Source of the DNA: Kappaphycus alvarezii
Lineage: Eukaryota > Rhodophyta > Florideophyceae > Gigartinales > Solieriaceae
NCBI GenBank assembly: GCA_002205965.3
Contig: NADL03000098.1
Span: 1 to 64,000 of the forward strand
Length of the DNA stretch: 64,000 nucleotides
Reading direction: 5' to 3'
Part shown: piece after piece, positions 46,946 through 60,192 of the stretch
Layout: the number at the start of each line of letters is the position of its first letter
Numbering within the stretch: position 1 is the stretch's first letter
The notes under the pieces: generated by a model
Database searches by the model: none
The model's input: the letters and a program-made list of their open reading frames with translations, nothing else
What the model was told of the DNA's origin: nothing
Program-made: the position numbers and the translations under genes

Positions 46946-47593
46946 GTAAATGTCGCTAACTAAACTCTCAGCTCAATCTATTGCATATTTAAATCTGCAA
47001 AAATCATGGACTTGTGTACATAATTTCAATGTTATTAACTTCTGTCCCCCCGATCAATTAATGATTCCCTGCAAAATTATGTCAGGACGTCACACAATTC
47101 TACTGTTTATCCGCCATTTTTATGCAAATTATCCCTATATAATTTGTCCATTCCGTGCGGTTTCTAATGCTCAAAATACTGAAGCCCTTCAATCTGCGCT
47201 TATTGACATATGTTTTCTTCCTAATCAAATTTTGGAGTGGTACTATATGAAAATCGAGGATGATGTTCGGGAAAAGTGCAAAAACACAAGCTTCTTGAAC
47301 GTATAAACAGCCAGCCGCCGATTATTGGAGCGAACTTTAGATAAAAACTATTTTAACTGATTGAAATTTTAGATATGAACATCGAAGGTACCCTTAGTTC
47401 TATGGAGCAGTAAATCTGGCCCAGATCGCTGAAATTGGGCGTGAAATGTGAAGAATTCATCAGTACTATATTGGAATTGTTCGTGACTCTGCATTTAGCA
47501 ACCATCTGCGAACGTTTGGGGCATTTTAATGCTTTGCAGTAGACAGTAGACCTAACTATCCTGATTTAAATCATTAAGGTAGAGTTTGCAATA

Positions 47594-48529
47594 ATGTTTC
47601 CAAGTTTGGTTAATCTCATTGCGACGGCGGTGGAAAAAGGAGAACACAAGTTGTACAAGACCTGCTTTGCTACGCTAGGCAGACAGCTCTACGATATAGT
47701 ACTAAATCAAGCCCACCAAAGCCTCTTCGACGAGATTAAACAGCTAGGGAAGATGAAATGCAAGCGAGATGATCAGGTAGAAGCTGTGAGGAAAATCGTT
47801 GAGCTTATCACTCAAGATCCCCCAATCGCCATCGTCAATCGCATGATCTACTTCTTCATTGAGGTCTTAAAACGCAGAATGAAATCTAACGAAGACCTTA
47901 TCAGATTTATTTCACGTACCGGATCAAACCATGCATCCTAAGTCGGAGAGGTTCTTGCGATCACAATCCTACACAAATCCAGTCTCATGAAATCATTTCT
48001 TAGCAATTCAAAGCTACAGCTAATCAGGATGGCAGAGGAACATGCAAAGTCAGCCCTGGAGCAAAAAATGGTATCTGTTGACAAATATTACGCAAGGAAA
48101 ATCATATTTCTTGCCAGCAGGGCTGCCCGAGACCTCAATCAACTTCAGACCGAAGAAGATGCCGAGAACCAACAGAAAATTCTCAGTACCGCATTCATGG
48201 ATAGGGAAAGGAACTTGGCCCGCTTGAGGCCACTGGTCGATCAGATGCAGGACTCTACAGGTCCAGCAGAAGTTGCTCAGAATATTGATTCATCAGGACC
48301 TCGTTATGTACTGAGCCTGTATGATGCAGTTACGCTTCTTCGATGTCTCGCCCAAACCTCTGCCGGGATAGATATGCCGACTAGAGCCCAGATAGACGCT
48401 ACAATAGATCGGAAGGATACATCGCTATTCAATAGCCAGAAACAGCAAAGGCGGCACACATTCAACATAAGGAAAGAAAGACAAACCTCGTTAGAAAAGG
48501 GAACTTCAAGCCCAAAAGAGAAAATATAA
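47594..48529 (+). pseudogene. Gag-like ORF of the 47-52-kb element, one internal stop
   Basis: A single reading frame of 311 codons from ATG 47594 to TAA 48527, broken only by a TAA at 47939 that one C-to-T change (CAA) would create. The product is basic and helix-rich: KLYKTCFATLGRQLYDIV early, a charged region around residues 130-220, and a Lys/Arg/Gln/Ser-rich tail (QKQQRRHTFNIRKERQ) that could bind nucleic acid. Its position before the protease points to gag, although I see no zinc knuckle. Confidence 0.5.
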
Positions 48530-48799
48530 CTTTCAATTCAATCGAGAAGAAAAGTCAGCCGAAACTTGACTAGCTTATCGGAAACTCATGAAAAGACTGT
48601 GGTCGAAGCTATCAAAATAGGGGGGGAATTTTTTTAACATCCCAGCTTTGAGACGAGAGCTATACGGGAAGCAATAGCTCAGGAATCTGAAGATCCCGAG
48701 TACAGTGACGGAAAAGCGAAGTTCTTTTTTCGCAGCAACTTTGGTGCGTCCAAGGGCAATAGAGTTTAGTGAGTGTATTTTCGATAAGATCAGATGTAC

Positions 48800-49335
48800 T
48801 TTCAATGAGTGAAGATCCGAATCCCATACTTGACGTGGGCTGTCCACGCTCAGCGGGGGTTTCTATTCCGCAGTAGCGCTCTGCTTGGCACTGGTAATTC
48901 AGTTCAACCTGGATCCGCTAGACTGCAAGCAATTTCTCCATGGCCATGAGGAAATATGCAACGATACACGATTTACCTTTGGGTATCTGGCTACTCCTGA
49001 TTGTTGACCTTGACGGAAATAAATTCCAAATTATATTCTATATATAGAAGTGCAGCGGACCACTTGTACTTGTAAACAACTTGTTAAGTCACTCGGACAT
49101 CATTGACAATAAAGTAATCCTCAGAATATATCCGGCACCTGTAAAAGGTCTTTCAAGAACACCGTTTGTTCCGATATACACCACAAGCGAAAAAGAGTTC
49201 TGGACACATCATCACGTCGTCCCAGTCAGCTCAAGGAGTTCTGATTGCGAGGTAGCAAAGGTATTCGCGACCAGACTGCATTTGCACTCGCACCTTCTGC
49301 TGCGCGATATGATGGAATTTTGCAGGAGGGGCTGA
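48800..49335 (+). pseudogene. Aspartic protease relic of the 47-52-kb element
   Basis: A frame with ILDVGCPRSAG at about 48826-48858 has the position and shape of a retropepsin active site (D-x-G), with Val in place of Thr or Ser. It is followed, after stops, by VDLDGNKFQIIFYI and LVNNLLSHSDIIDNKVILRIYP, which resembles the C-terminal half of retroelement proteases. The region 49081-49335 continues towards the integrase zinc region (FATRLHLHSHLLLRDMMEFC). Confidence 0.5.
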
Positions 49336-49339
49336 ATCC

Positions 49340-50200
49340 TAACTGGGGTCTTGAAAAAGGGTCGTTACAAAAGCTGCAAAGTGACAGAAAGACCCTTAAT
49401 TACCCATAAGATATCCATGAATTGGCATATGAGAACATTCAACGAGGAAGTCCAGTTTGACTTCATGTGGATAAAGGAGCTTGCGGGCAATCCCATTCAA
49501 CGGGCTTCTGTGTGGCTGTCATAGCTGCTTCAAAGGATATGGACGTCGCATGCGGAATAATCGAGCAACATTGTGTCACTGTACACGGAGCCTCTGTAGA
49601 GATTGCGTACGATCAAGATTTGAAGAACAGCGACTTACAATTCCTTCTGAGGAGACAGGAACTGTATCGAAAACAAGACTTGCACAAAAAACCAGGTTCA
49701 GTCGAATCATCAAACTTCACCTTGCCCAAACTTCCGTTACGAATTCTCCAGGATTCACCACACCTAAGAGAAACCAAGCGTACGAAATTCACCGCGCATT
49801 AAATTCTGTCATGAGCCTCCCTCTCGTTCAATCTCCTTCGAGGAAGAAACAAGTTGAGCTCATTCCAATTGGCAAGGATATATATGGTACCCATTGGAGG
49901 AATACGGAAACCGAAGGTTGACTCACAGATTTTCAGGGAAAATCTCGAGCAAATTGGTAGAAGGGCAATCGATTTGATGCTAAATTATCGAAGGACAACC
50001 ACGGTACCACATTTGATACTCACGCCTAAAGTCAAGGTGTACATATTTGAAAAGAGGGAAGAACTCGGCGTTTGGAAAACAGGTTATGTTCATACTGCAA
50101 GAAAAAACTTATTTCAAGTTACCAGAAATGATTTCTGAAACGGAAAGCGGCGTACTGTTGCCTACGAGGACATAAGGCTCTTCCCCACCTAAACTTCTTG
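49340..50200 (+). pseudogene. Integrase relic of the 47-52-kb element
   Basis: Fragments in three frames: VQFDFMW (about 49452, first Asp region), a core with multiple shifts (49467-49921), and a C-terminal piece with PKVKVYIFEKREELGVWKTGYV (50025-50090). This last piece resembles the beta-rich C-terminal domain of copia-order integrases and corresponds to GDAVWYS in the 1-1560 relic. The catalytic Asp and Glu positions cannot be placed confidently after the frameshifts. Confidence 0.45.
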
Positions 50201-50779
50201 CTGGAGTTTGACATGATGGACTTGTAAGAGCAAGGATCTACGAACGAATCACTTGACGGGCAAGGTTGGACCATGGAAACCAACCTTACCTTGACGGAGC
50301 ATGTGACAGATAAGATTGCCGTTCAATAAAACGATTCTTAATTCGATGATCAATGGAATTGTCTTGAGCACCCAGAATCAGGAATGCTGTACTCCAAGAA
50401 TTGAAAACATCCTGACCACAAAAAGGGGTATTAGAGCCTCTAAACCCAGAGCTCCAGCCTCTTCTAAACTCCAACGTACAAAAAAACACCAACATCAATC
50501 GTCAGAAGGCAATGAGGTGCGCAGGAAAACATCGACGGAAAAAAGAGAGAGAGACTTTGGCAAAACCCAACTCGATAGTCCTTCGAAAATCACGTGCTAC
50601 TTGGAGCTTTAAGTAAAAAAAACTCCTCCAAGAGCTTTGAAAGAATCTTGTTCATGAGCCGATAACGGAATACAGAATACAGCATACATCTCATTGTATA
50701 GTCGAGAAGGCAGTCCAAAAGAAAAAAAGAAAATTACGCAGAAAAGACGGGGTATGAAGAAGTTAATGCGAAGCATCTA

Positions 50780-51260
50780 CCACGATACGGAAACCTTATC
50801 ACTTCCCATTTATTTTTATAATCAATACTGACGGTGGGTCGAGCAAAATGAAGCTCAAATATCGCCTCGTAGTCCATGAAAACAAAGTCATAGATAATAA
50901 TGATGTCAGAAAATACTCTTCCTCATCGCAGCTCCCCGTCATTCGCGCTGTCTCCCCTGCAGCATCAATTAAGCAACTCCGCTTAGCGACAATAGACATA
51001 TCCGGAGCGTATCTCCAATCAAGACCACCCAAAAGACATGTTTATGTACACGTACTCCGAGGGTGTACAAGCAGTCGATTCACTGTTTGGAAACTGCTGA
51101 AGATGTCCCACGGACTGACCGAGTCGGACAGGATATGAAGGTTGGTTGTTGAAGATTGGCTCATCGATAACCACTTCCAAGCAATCAAAGGTATGCCCCA
51201 ATTGTTTGTCAACCGTGATGAGCAGTAGAAGATAAAGTTCATCATAGCAAAACCGCACTA
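50780..51260 (+). pseudogene. Reverse transcriptase relic of the 47-52-kb element
   Basis: The frame 50848-51138 has KYRLVVHENK (palm entry), ATIDISGAYLQS (the first catalytic Asp motif) and a VYVHVLRG stretch, then WKLLKMSHGLTE, matching the order K-A-R, D-x-x-x-A-F/Y-L, Y-G-L of copia reverse transcriptases. After a TGA it continues VVEDWLIDN and QLFVNRD, then ends. The YxDD box and RNase H are not recognisable. Confidence 0.6.
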
Positions 51261-51730
51261 ATTATTTTTATTGCTGTGATTTTTTCTCTTGATCATCACA
51301 CCTATACGGGGGGGTATCGCACTGTTATCCCTGTACCCAGTACTAAATTGACACGTATCCGTAGTCTGACATTTGTCGCACGCGCCACGAACTCAGAATC
51401 CTGGCCGCAGGGTAATACAGTGTAAGAAGTGGATGTTCACCGTTTTCATAATATGGAATCGAACAGTAAAAACAGGAGAGACGATAGAATACCGCCTTAA
51501 CGGATTCGACAGGGCTTTTCGGTTGCCCGCTCAGCTTGCCTCATCCCTTCTCTCTGCGCTACGAAACTTAAAGCGATCACAACGTTTCACGTGATCTACC
51601 ATAGCGTAATGAAAGCAAATTGTCTATAAGACCTGGGTATTAGGTTACCGGTAGTTTGAATCCGCCGTATATTACAGTAGATGCAGTACATTCGTGTAAA
51701 TCTGTAAGGTATTTGAAATACCACATCACA

Positions 51731-51741
51731 AGGGGGGGAGT
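51731..51741 (+). promoter_or_regulatory. Polypurine tract of the 47-52-kb element
   Basis: agggggggag directly before a TG start, analogous to the tracts of the two intact elements. Confidence 0.7.
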
Positions 51742-52030
51742 TGTGGAATTCAACACCCTGTCTATGCTTTAAACACTGCCCCTTTGCTTATTTTTAAGAT
51801 TTTAAAACCTAATCTAAACTCAAATTTTGCTTCTGGTACTCCCAATTGACGCCTATTCTCAGATCAAAATTTACTCTCAAGATGAATGTGACTACCTCAT
51901 ATCCCACAAATGTGATACCATGCGTTTCCCACGACTCTTGTTACGAAAATACCCAGTTATATAGCAGTGAGAGGGGAGGTCTTCTGTTTCTAGACCTCTA
52001 ACTGTTTCTTCCTAATATTAAAAAGAAATT
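51742..52030 (+). repeat. Start of a 3' LTR, right end not determined
   Basis: Starts TGTGGAATTCAACACC. A tatatag box occurs near 51958. Without a 5' partner I cannot fix the end; it may extend to about 52.2 kb. Confidence 0.45.
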
Positions 52031-52212
52031 ATCGAGATTTGATGTAATCATTTCTTAGAAAGTTTAGAGACAGATATATATATACCCACCATGGGTTTTT
52101 GACTCCATCACTTAAAGAGTCAAATGCAGATTCTAGGGTTAAGAGTCTTCTATGGTTGTGCTTCAGATCTGCGAAAGCTTTTTTGGAAATTTTTTCCTCA
52201 ACTGTACACACA

Positions 52213-52244
52213 GTGACTGCAATGGCTCGAGCTATTGCAGTCAC
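52213..52244. repeat. 32-bp near-perfect palindrome
   Basis: gtgactgcaatggctcg followed by agctattgcagtcac reads almost identically on both strands, with one mismatched pair. It could be a cruciform, a dimer-protein binding site or an inverted duplication. Confidence 0.85.
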
Positions 52245-55200
52245 AATAGAGTCCTTGCAATATCTAAAAAAGTATATTTTTTATGAAAAAAGTCCATCGG
52301 GCACTTTTTTGACTTTCGCAGTATTTTAAATCATCAAACGTTTTGCGTCGCTAGACTCCATTTTTCGTAAAACCTGCCCACACTAGTTAAAGAACTCATT
52401 ATATTTATCGAAATCCAAGCGAGCTCCGATTGTCACACGAATTTTCTCATTGGACTCTTTCTCCTCAGTAAATTATTTTGAAGACCTCGCTCTTATCTTG
52501 TGTAAGTCCTGTCATTCTTTGTAGAAGCAACATACGGGGAGAACCTCTTCCTTATGTTTGTGCGGTTAGTAAGATGAAAAGAATTTTTTGTTTCTCTTAC
52601 GGCGGGGATGTAAAGAAAAGACACAATGAGGAAAGAAGCGAAAGGCAATGAGAAAGTAGAAATTAGCTCGTAGAAATATGAAGTGGGATTTAAATTCCAG
52701 TTTTGTGTATACACAGAGCTGTAAAAAAATGGGATATCTCTACGATGGTAATACAAATTACACATTTGATATACTATGGCTCTACCTTCAAACTTTTTGA
52801 GGTCTATTTAAACGTAAATATGGTATTCAGTATTGCTCTTGACAATAAAATCAGCAAGAGCTCTAGAAAATAATAACTACAACCGGACGTCGATCAACCA
52901 CATCCCTACTCTTGAGAATAAATACACGGTTCTCAAAACCTGCTCGGTGTACCTCATATAGGTTGGCAGCTCTTTTATGTGCAAAGATATAGTTCTTTGA
53001 TAACTGAAACATTAGTCCATATATTAGTCCATATAATATCCCTTGCCGCTGAAAACAGATAATTTTTTGTTTGAAACAGCAAAATAGAACTGTTAGGTAA
53101 ATATCAGATAAGATGACACAAAAGATGTAAATTCAGAGAAAAAATGAACAGGTATAAAAAGTGGTATCAGAGGAAGAAGCGGAAAATAAGTTGACATAAA
53201 GAATACTGCAGAAATTTTTCTCAGCAGGGCCCACTCTTTGTTGCTTGTTTTCCTCAAGATTTTGATTCTTGGCCGCTCAGATGGTATTTAAAAGCTCTAT
53301 TTCTCAAGAATGAAAACCCAGCCCACTCCAAACGGGTCCTAGGATGAAACATTTTCAAACAAATGTTAAATCTTTAAAGGTGAAGATCGCCCAAAAAAGG
53401 AAACATTGCTAGATAAAAAGTCCAAAAAAGAAAATTAGAATGAAAAACTCAAAACCGATTACATAAACGACGAATCAACAGCAAAAGAGAACAATTACTT
53501 TATAAATTTACTTCTTTTAATGCCAAAAATAACTACTTAACTGCAGTTCTGTTTTGGAATACATCTTTAAATGAATTTTTCTATTTCAATAAAAAAGGGC
53601 ACAATTACTTGAAACCATTCATGCATCCATGGTCCCAACGGGGAAAATTTCAATACATTTACACCAATTACACTGAAACTTTAATACAAGTACCCAAAGA
53701 ATTACGATGCTAGTATTAGTTCTTAATGATTTATTAACTCCTTTATTGACCATTTCATAAAAAAAAGAATAAAAAGGAGTTTTTTTCACATTTTTCTGTA
53801 TAACGGATGCTGCTTTTTGTCGATAAAACTGGGTTTCCGTAAGCGGTATTATTTTTTCTTTATTACTTAATGGTTCGACGAAATCTCATAATATCCATTT
53901 CTTCCAATCATCAATATTGTTTCAAATCACCGTAAACTCGTGTAACATTACTTTTCTCATTGCCAAATCCTAACTGCAATAGGCGGTCGGTCTCGCCAAG
54001 TAAGAGTAAATTTGGTGAAAAACCCGATGTTTCAAAGATATCAATAGTAACTTGATCAGACATGCATGGCATCTTTCAGAGTGCTCCAGGTGATGAGTAG
54101 TGTATGTTTCCTTATTTCAGCCTTACATGTACATAATAAGCTACTTTATTTCCTGTTGACTTTTGACAGTATCTCCTCGCGAGATAAGTGACCATCCGCA
54201 CCTCCAATATGCTACTATCTCACGGAAGAGTGGTGCAACGTAATCATTGATCAAGATATAGTGACTCTTTATTCAGTTGTTATAACAATATTTTGTATTG
54301 TATAAAGGCCTCCCAGACGTCTTATAGAGATTCATATGTGGAAAAGTGGCATTTTAGTATCCGTTATGAGTATCTCTGCCATATAATGACGCTCTTTCCG
54401 TGCGAAAAATAAGTACAAAAAAGTCCACTACACTATACATATTTGACTCCATTATAGTATTTATCTTTACTACAGAAATTTAGTGCCGAAAGCTGTTAAA
54501 CTACGAAAATCCACCCATATTTATTCGATCATACGAAAAATGGGGTTGGTATATTCATCAGTCACCATTTTTCAGCTGACTTTACCATCTGTATATTAAT
54601 TGTTTATTACAATATTGTTCAATCTTTCGCAACTCATACTTTATACATGTTACTGACGTGCTATAATGGGCAACTGGCCACATTCAGTTTCCACAACTTT
54701 ATTTTTTGGCCTCTTAACCACCTGAATAATTGATTTTTCAATTGCACTCTTTACCCGGAGTAAAAAACTGCCACTTTCAGTTAATATTAATTATTTTAAT
54801 CAGTACTAAGATGGTTTCTATAACAATTGCATCGAGTAATACTGGTACCTTTGTGTCTCTCGCGTCAAGGTTTTATTTGAGAGGTGCACCATATAGCGAA
54901 AATCGAATTTCTTTTTCAGTGGTTCAACGATATTCCGTGTGCCAAATCCAAAGAAAAATATGCCTTGTTCTTGGCTTTTCAGAGGTTTATTCTAGTGAAC
55001 TGTAGACTCAGCCTACTACAGTCCCAGCTCCATCGAAGTCCACTTTTAGTACTTAAACTTTGTATCACCCACTTTTTGCTCTATCAACAGTAGCCCATCT
55101 CCCCAAACCATTTGTTGTATTGACTTTTAATTATCTTTGCTGAGTGAGTCCGAGATAAGGATCGCTGAGATGTACTGTACGGGAACGCTTCGAACCTCAG

Positions 55201-55850
55201 TCTAAAAGTGAGGGTTAGATTCAATTTTGAGGTGCAAATACACAGTACAAACTGTCCAAACGTAGTGCCTTAGCACCATTAGATATAAATTTAAGGTTAA
55301 AGATTCTTGTACAGATATCACTACCCCCTTCTGGATGAATAGTTGTTTCATCTGACTTCTTATGGTAACAACGGCTAATTCCCTATATAAATAGCGGCTC
55401 TCTATATCAGAAGGTGGCTTTTTTAGTTATCAGAAACATTCAAATTTGATCTACCGATTCTTTTTGGACCTTACAGATACAGTTTTCTCCATTTCTGGTT
55501 ATAGGTCAGTAAAACTTCCACATTTCTTCAAAATCGCTTTGTATGGATTCAATACGCTTACTGTAATGCCTCAATATTAGTAGTTATCGATGTAAATAAC
55601 TGTAAGTATCTTAAGGAGATCTAACGGACTGAGCCAAATCGCATTATTATACATAACTCATTTCACTGAAAACTATCCCTTCCTTATCACAGAACGCTTC
55701 TTAGATTACTCTGGCATAAAATAGGCATTAACGAACACTGACTGATTTATCTAAAGCTCTGAGATGAGCCTTTATCTTTGAACCCTATATCTCCTATAAA
55801 CAGAAATATCTCTATGAGTCTTCGCAAACTTACAAGCAAACTCCGCATCC

Positions 55851-56162
55851 TTAATATAAAACTAAATTTTGGAACAAAACTCTATGAAAAATATAAAGAG
55901 ATATGCTAGCGTTTTCCAGAAGCGTATCGGAGATATGCGTACCCAACTCAATAAACTCAAATGGTGACATTTCCAAAAAATTACTCAGAGCAAAACTATA
56001 AATAACCTCTGCAAAATGAAGCAGATTATCTAATTCATCCGAGCGATATAATAAATGGCACCGAATATGTGTCCCTACGATCGCGCTAATAAATTTTAAA
56101 GAAAAATTTGCTTTACAGTGCCTACTGGTAAAAATTTTCAGTGTTAAAGAGTAGATATCCAT
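55851..56162 (-). CDS. Orphan ORF, 103 residues, ATG start
   Basis: An uninterrupted ATG frame in very AT-rich DNA. The product is hydrophobic and Leu/Ser/Phe-rich with two Cys and no motif. It has no signal peptide by eye. It could be chance, as its codons are strongly T-biased. Confidence 0.15.
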   Translation of the reverse strand: MDIYSLTLKIFTSRHCKANFSLKFISAIVGTHIRCHLLYRSDELDNLLHFAEVIYSFALSNFLEMSPFEFIELGTHISDTLLENASISLYIFHRVLFQNLVLY

Positions 56163-59100
56163 TAGTATATTTCAAAAGTTAGAGTTACCCTTGCTGTACT
56201 CATCCAAGTTTATATCATTTGGCAACCCATTATTCTCTTGTTAATTCTCAAAGAATTCTGCATGTTCTCATCAGAATAAGTTGTTCCCTATTTATGGAAA
56301 CTAATACGCTTAATAAGTTTATTGACCCAAATTGTAATTTTCCATGACTGCTTTTTTTAGTGAGTAGCCGAAAATAAGTTCTACTGTTGGTCATTTCCAT
56401 CTGCGATCAGAAAACTCGGATGATGTTGTCACAGTCAAGCTTCTCTTGTTAGATAACTAATACTGCTGAAACGTAAATGCCCTTATCAATATTTGTGTAC
56501 AGCCCTACTTCAATGCTTTCATGGCAGTTTTGCAGTCTAAACAGTTTTTTAACAAAATTGGAATGTATGTATACAATCGAATGGTAAGCAATTCGCAGAA
56601 TTGCTAACACTGACCATCGTAGTATACAGAACTTTTATTGTTAAAGCATGTTGCACCTGCATATGTCTGGGGTAAAGTAAAGAAGCAAAGTGACTCTAAA
56701 ATGCATTCCAAAAATCCGCCGAGTCCTTTCATTAACCAGCTTCAAGGGCCTCACCTTCTGGTAAATATCCATCAAGAGCTTTCAATACTGAACCGAAGAG
56801 CTGGTCTTCATATTAGGAGTAAATATCTGATCCAGTTCCAGGGACGTAATTTATACGTAATTTAGAGATAATTAGAGGGTAGTTTGTACCACATATTGAG
56901 CCCTCATAATTCATCTCCAGAAATCTAAAAGTTTCCGAACTAGAGTGATATAGGGGATGTTACGATATAAACGGTAGTTTTCAATCATTATTATTATTTA
57001 AAACTAAGCAAATCCTTTAAAGAAATTATTACGCACCTGCTTTTACCTGAAACTTAAAAGATCTTATTCCTCAAAATGGCACCTAATTCTTCGGAAAAAG
57101 ATAATCAACACCAGAATTCCTCTATTTTGCAGCATAATCAGAACAAGTTCGTGGATTTTCTGAAGTAAAAACAAATAAAGCGATCCGCTCTATTTGCATT
57201 CAATTGTTTTAGATTTTAAAGATCAGCGAGCTGAAATGCGTCAAAATTAACAAGACATATATTTTCCCGATTTGCAGCAGTTATGATCGGAGTCAAATTA
57301 ATAGTTTATTACAGCTTTTCTAAAAAGTAATCACACCCTTGCCGTATTTAACTATATCTCTATATTTTTCTTCACATTTGTCAAGTTTGCATAAATTTAG
57401 CAGAAATTGGATATGAATGTACTGGAAAGTTGCATAATATCTGTGACAGTTCTCATCTTTTCAAAATATTCAAGTTCAGGACAGTCCTGTGGGGCCTTTA
57501 TCTTATCAGGGCTTAAAAGTACACGAAACAATTACAGCAAAATACTCAAGCTCGTCTAGGAGAAATAAGGTGTACTTGGAGTAGTGAAATTTCCATATTC
57601 ACTAAATCATCTAGATACATTTTGCAGTTGATTGTAATTTACCCCATGTTTGTATAAGTTAGGATTTTTCCGTGTAAATCAGTGAAATAAGTCTATGAAT
57701 TAACATACGGTTTTTGTGATTTCTCGGGTTTCAGATGGACGTAGAGTAGTCGTGGACGGATGAAGAACATTTAAAATGCCCGTACTTCCCATTAAGCACA
57801 TTATGTCTTGTATTTCAGCGTTATGAAATGCAATCCCTTCATAGTGGCAAACTTTTTGCAGAATCTTTTACCTCCAATATGATCAAATATACCATCGAAA
57901 CGGGCCAGTGGGCTATCTTTTGTTTATCCCATTCAAATCAAGATCACTGAAATATTTCAAATCCTTGTGTTCTCGTCTTTCATAAAGGAATACCTTTGAT
58001 CTGTGCAAATATCTGCTACATCTCATCCTCTTTTTATCAGGAGAGACTCTGTGTACTATTTTATCACTCTTCTTAAAGAGATTTTTGAGTTACCAAGAGC
58101 TATGATAAAAATTTTGTGAGGAGAAAATTCAGTTTTGGCTGCGAATTTTAATGCTTTTTAATCACGAGGAAGACTGAAAAATCGCATACCATCACTTTGC
58201 TGTAGTACCGGTCACAAACGTAGAGCGGATTTGATTACAAATTGATTTTGATATCCTCGGTCTCTCCTATCTGAGAAACGATAACGTACTTTCTGACTCA
58301 ATTTAACCATGAATATAACATTGAATCATTCCAGATTCAACGTTTTATTCAAAAAAACCGTAGCCCAAACCTTACAAAACGATGAAACTCCATGAAAGAG
58401 TTGAAATCTACAATTTCTTCGTTCCTTGAAGATATGTTGGCCGATTACCTGCAGATAAAGAGTCTATCCAGCCGCTTTGATTATTGATACACCCAACCAT
58501 TACCAATTATTAGTTCGGTCAAGATATATTCAGCATTCTACTACCCATTCTGTTATTTCCATACTTTCACTGTATAAAAGCTTCTCAGGCCGACATATCG
58601 CTAGCTTTCAATCAATGATAACCATTCATGGTCTCCTATATCCTATTACAATCCTTATGTTGGCCAAACTTTGATTTTTAAGACTTGAATCTAAAAGCCT
58701 TCGGTGCACCCACAGAAAAATGGGGCGATTTAATTGTAAGTGGACATGGTACCGGGAATCTAAGGGACTTGGTCAGAAATGCGGCTTTACAAAGGTGGTT
58801 TGCATAAGCCAGCTGAACAGTTTCGACATCCGTAAGTAGTATTTGAACTACATCAATTAACTACTCTACTCTTCACAAATGGAAACACTACTCACAATTT
58901 ATGGATCTAAATGGCTATGAAATGCTGAAGAAGGCTTTCTGCTCGCCCTCGGTAATTGGTCTCCCTCCCTTTTACTTTGTCGCGAAATATTTTGAGGGTT
59001 TCGTACTTCTAATTCTAGTTCATTAGTACTCAAATGTATAAAAGAATAAATCAAAAAATTGTGATGAAAGTATTTGGCCTAGTTTACGACGGAAAGTCAA

Positions 59101-59854
59101 GAAAAAATATTTTTAGATATATAGAGGAGCATATGGGTAACTTGAAAATCAGCAGCGAAGCCGGAGAGGAGATGTTACCGATGAGTCCGAGACAGATGCA
59201 GAAAAGATGCCAATGGAGATGGTAATAAGGATAGGCTAAACGTTCTCAGAAAGTAACCGCGCGGGTATCGTTGAAGTAGCTGTATTCGCCCAGAACTGCA
59301 TACAGTCTATTTCATGCTCAGTACTGTAACTATGGCCTTTTAACTATTTTTATAGCTAATTTAATAGAAAAATTCTACAGTAGTGAACAAAAAATTTGTA
59401 TCCACACGCCTCAACTACAAAAAAAAAACAAAGATACTGACCGAGAATGCTCCTTGTCGACGAAAACACATAACTATATAAAAAATAAGCAAATAATTAA
59501 CAAATGTGTGACAAATGTAGCTAACAAAGGTAAGATACTACAAAAATTCTATGTGGTAACGCTGCGTAACAGAACCTAAAGTAAAGGAGGCGTTCAACAA
59601 TCTACCACGACGTGGAGCTGTAGAGAATTTTGCAGTCTTGCCAACAATCTGATGGTATCACTACAGTAGTACCTCTGGCTATTTAGAGCTGATCTTTGAT
59701 TGATTTTCATGTGTCCAGTTCATTCCTTCATTGGGATGACTTCCAAACATGGTATCTTTCAGGAGAGGCACAATTCAGTGTATTGTACTCTGTACTCCCT
59801 CCTGGGTCGATAATACTACTCTAAATAAAACTTATTTTGGTTACCATGTGAAAA

Positions 59855-60192
59855 TTACCCATATTTGTGTAACTGAGAATGTGTTTCCAGTTCCTTCACC
59901 AAGTAACTCCTCTTAACTTCACATATTAGGAGAAGACCGTCGGATTGCTGGTGCGATCCATCCAACCTAATGCAAAAACCCACCGCGGCGATTGTTTCTC
60001 CTAACTCGTTATGTCTTAAAGCTGATCTAACACCAGACTTGTGAGATGTTTCCGCCTGATTTCGTATCTTTTCCAGATCCTTCAATACACAAAACTGCAA
60101 CTTATCCCAGTAAATTGCCTTCATACATTTTTAATAAGTATAAAACCATTAATTCCGACCATTAGTACCAAAAATAGATCCAAGGCTTTCAT
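59855..60192 (-). pseudogene. Possible secreted-protein relic with one-base frame break
   Basis: ATG at 60192 begins MKALDLFLVLMVGINGFILI, a textbook signal-peptide profile, but stops after 23 codons. The next frame (60124-59855, 89 codons) starts two bases earlier and encodes a soluble-looking body with three Cys (QFC, GFC, LIC) and a charged C-terminus. The two would join with a single-base change. An intron is not supported: the only donor-acceptor pair in the right place is about 32 nt apart. Confidence 0.25.

Larger units (their letters stand above)
46950..51740 (+). mobile_element. Second copia-order retroelement relic (interior)
   Basis: Plus-strand remnants run in order: gag-like ORF, aspartic protease, integrase, reverse transcriptase, polypurine tract, LTR start. 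Integrase before reverse transcriptase marks copia order. Motif style (LDVGCP protease, DISGAYLQS in RT) differs from the 30-kb copia element and instead resembles the relic at the left window edge. No 5' LTR was recognised, so the left limit is approximate. The frame 46950-47306 may be leader or gag sequence. All domains are interrupted. Confidence 0.7.
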
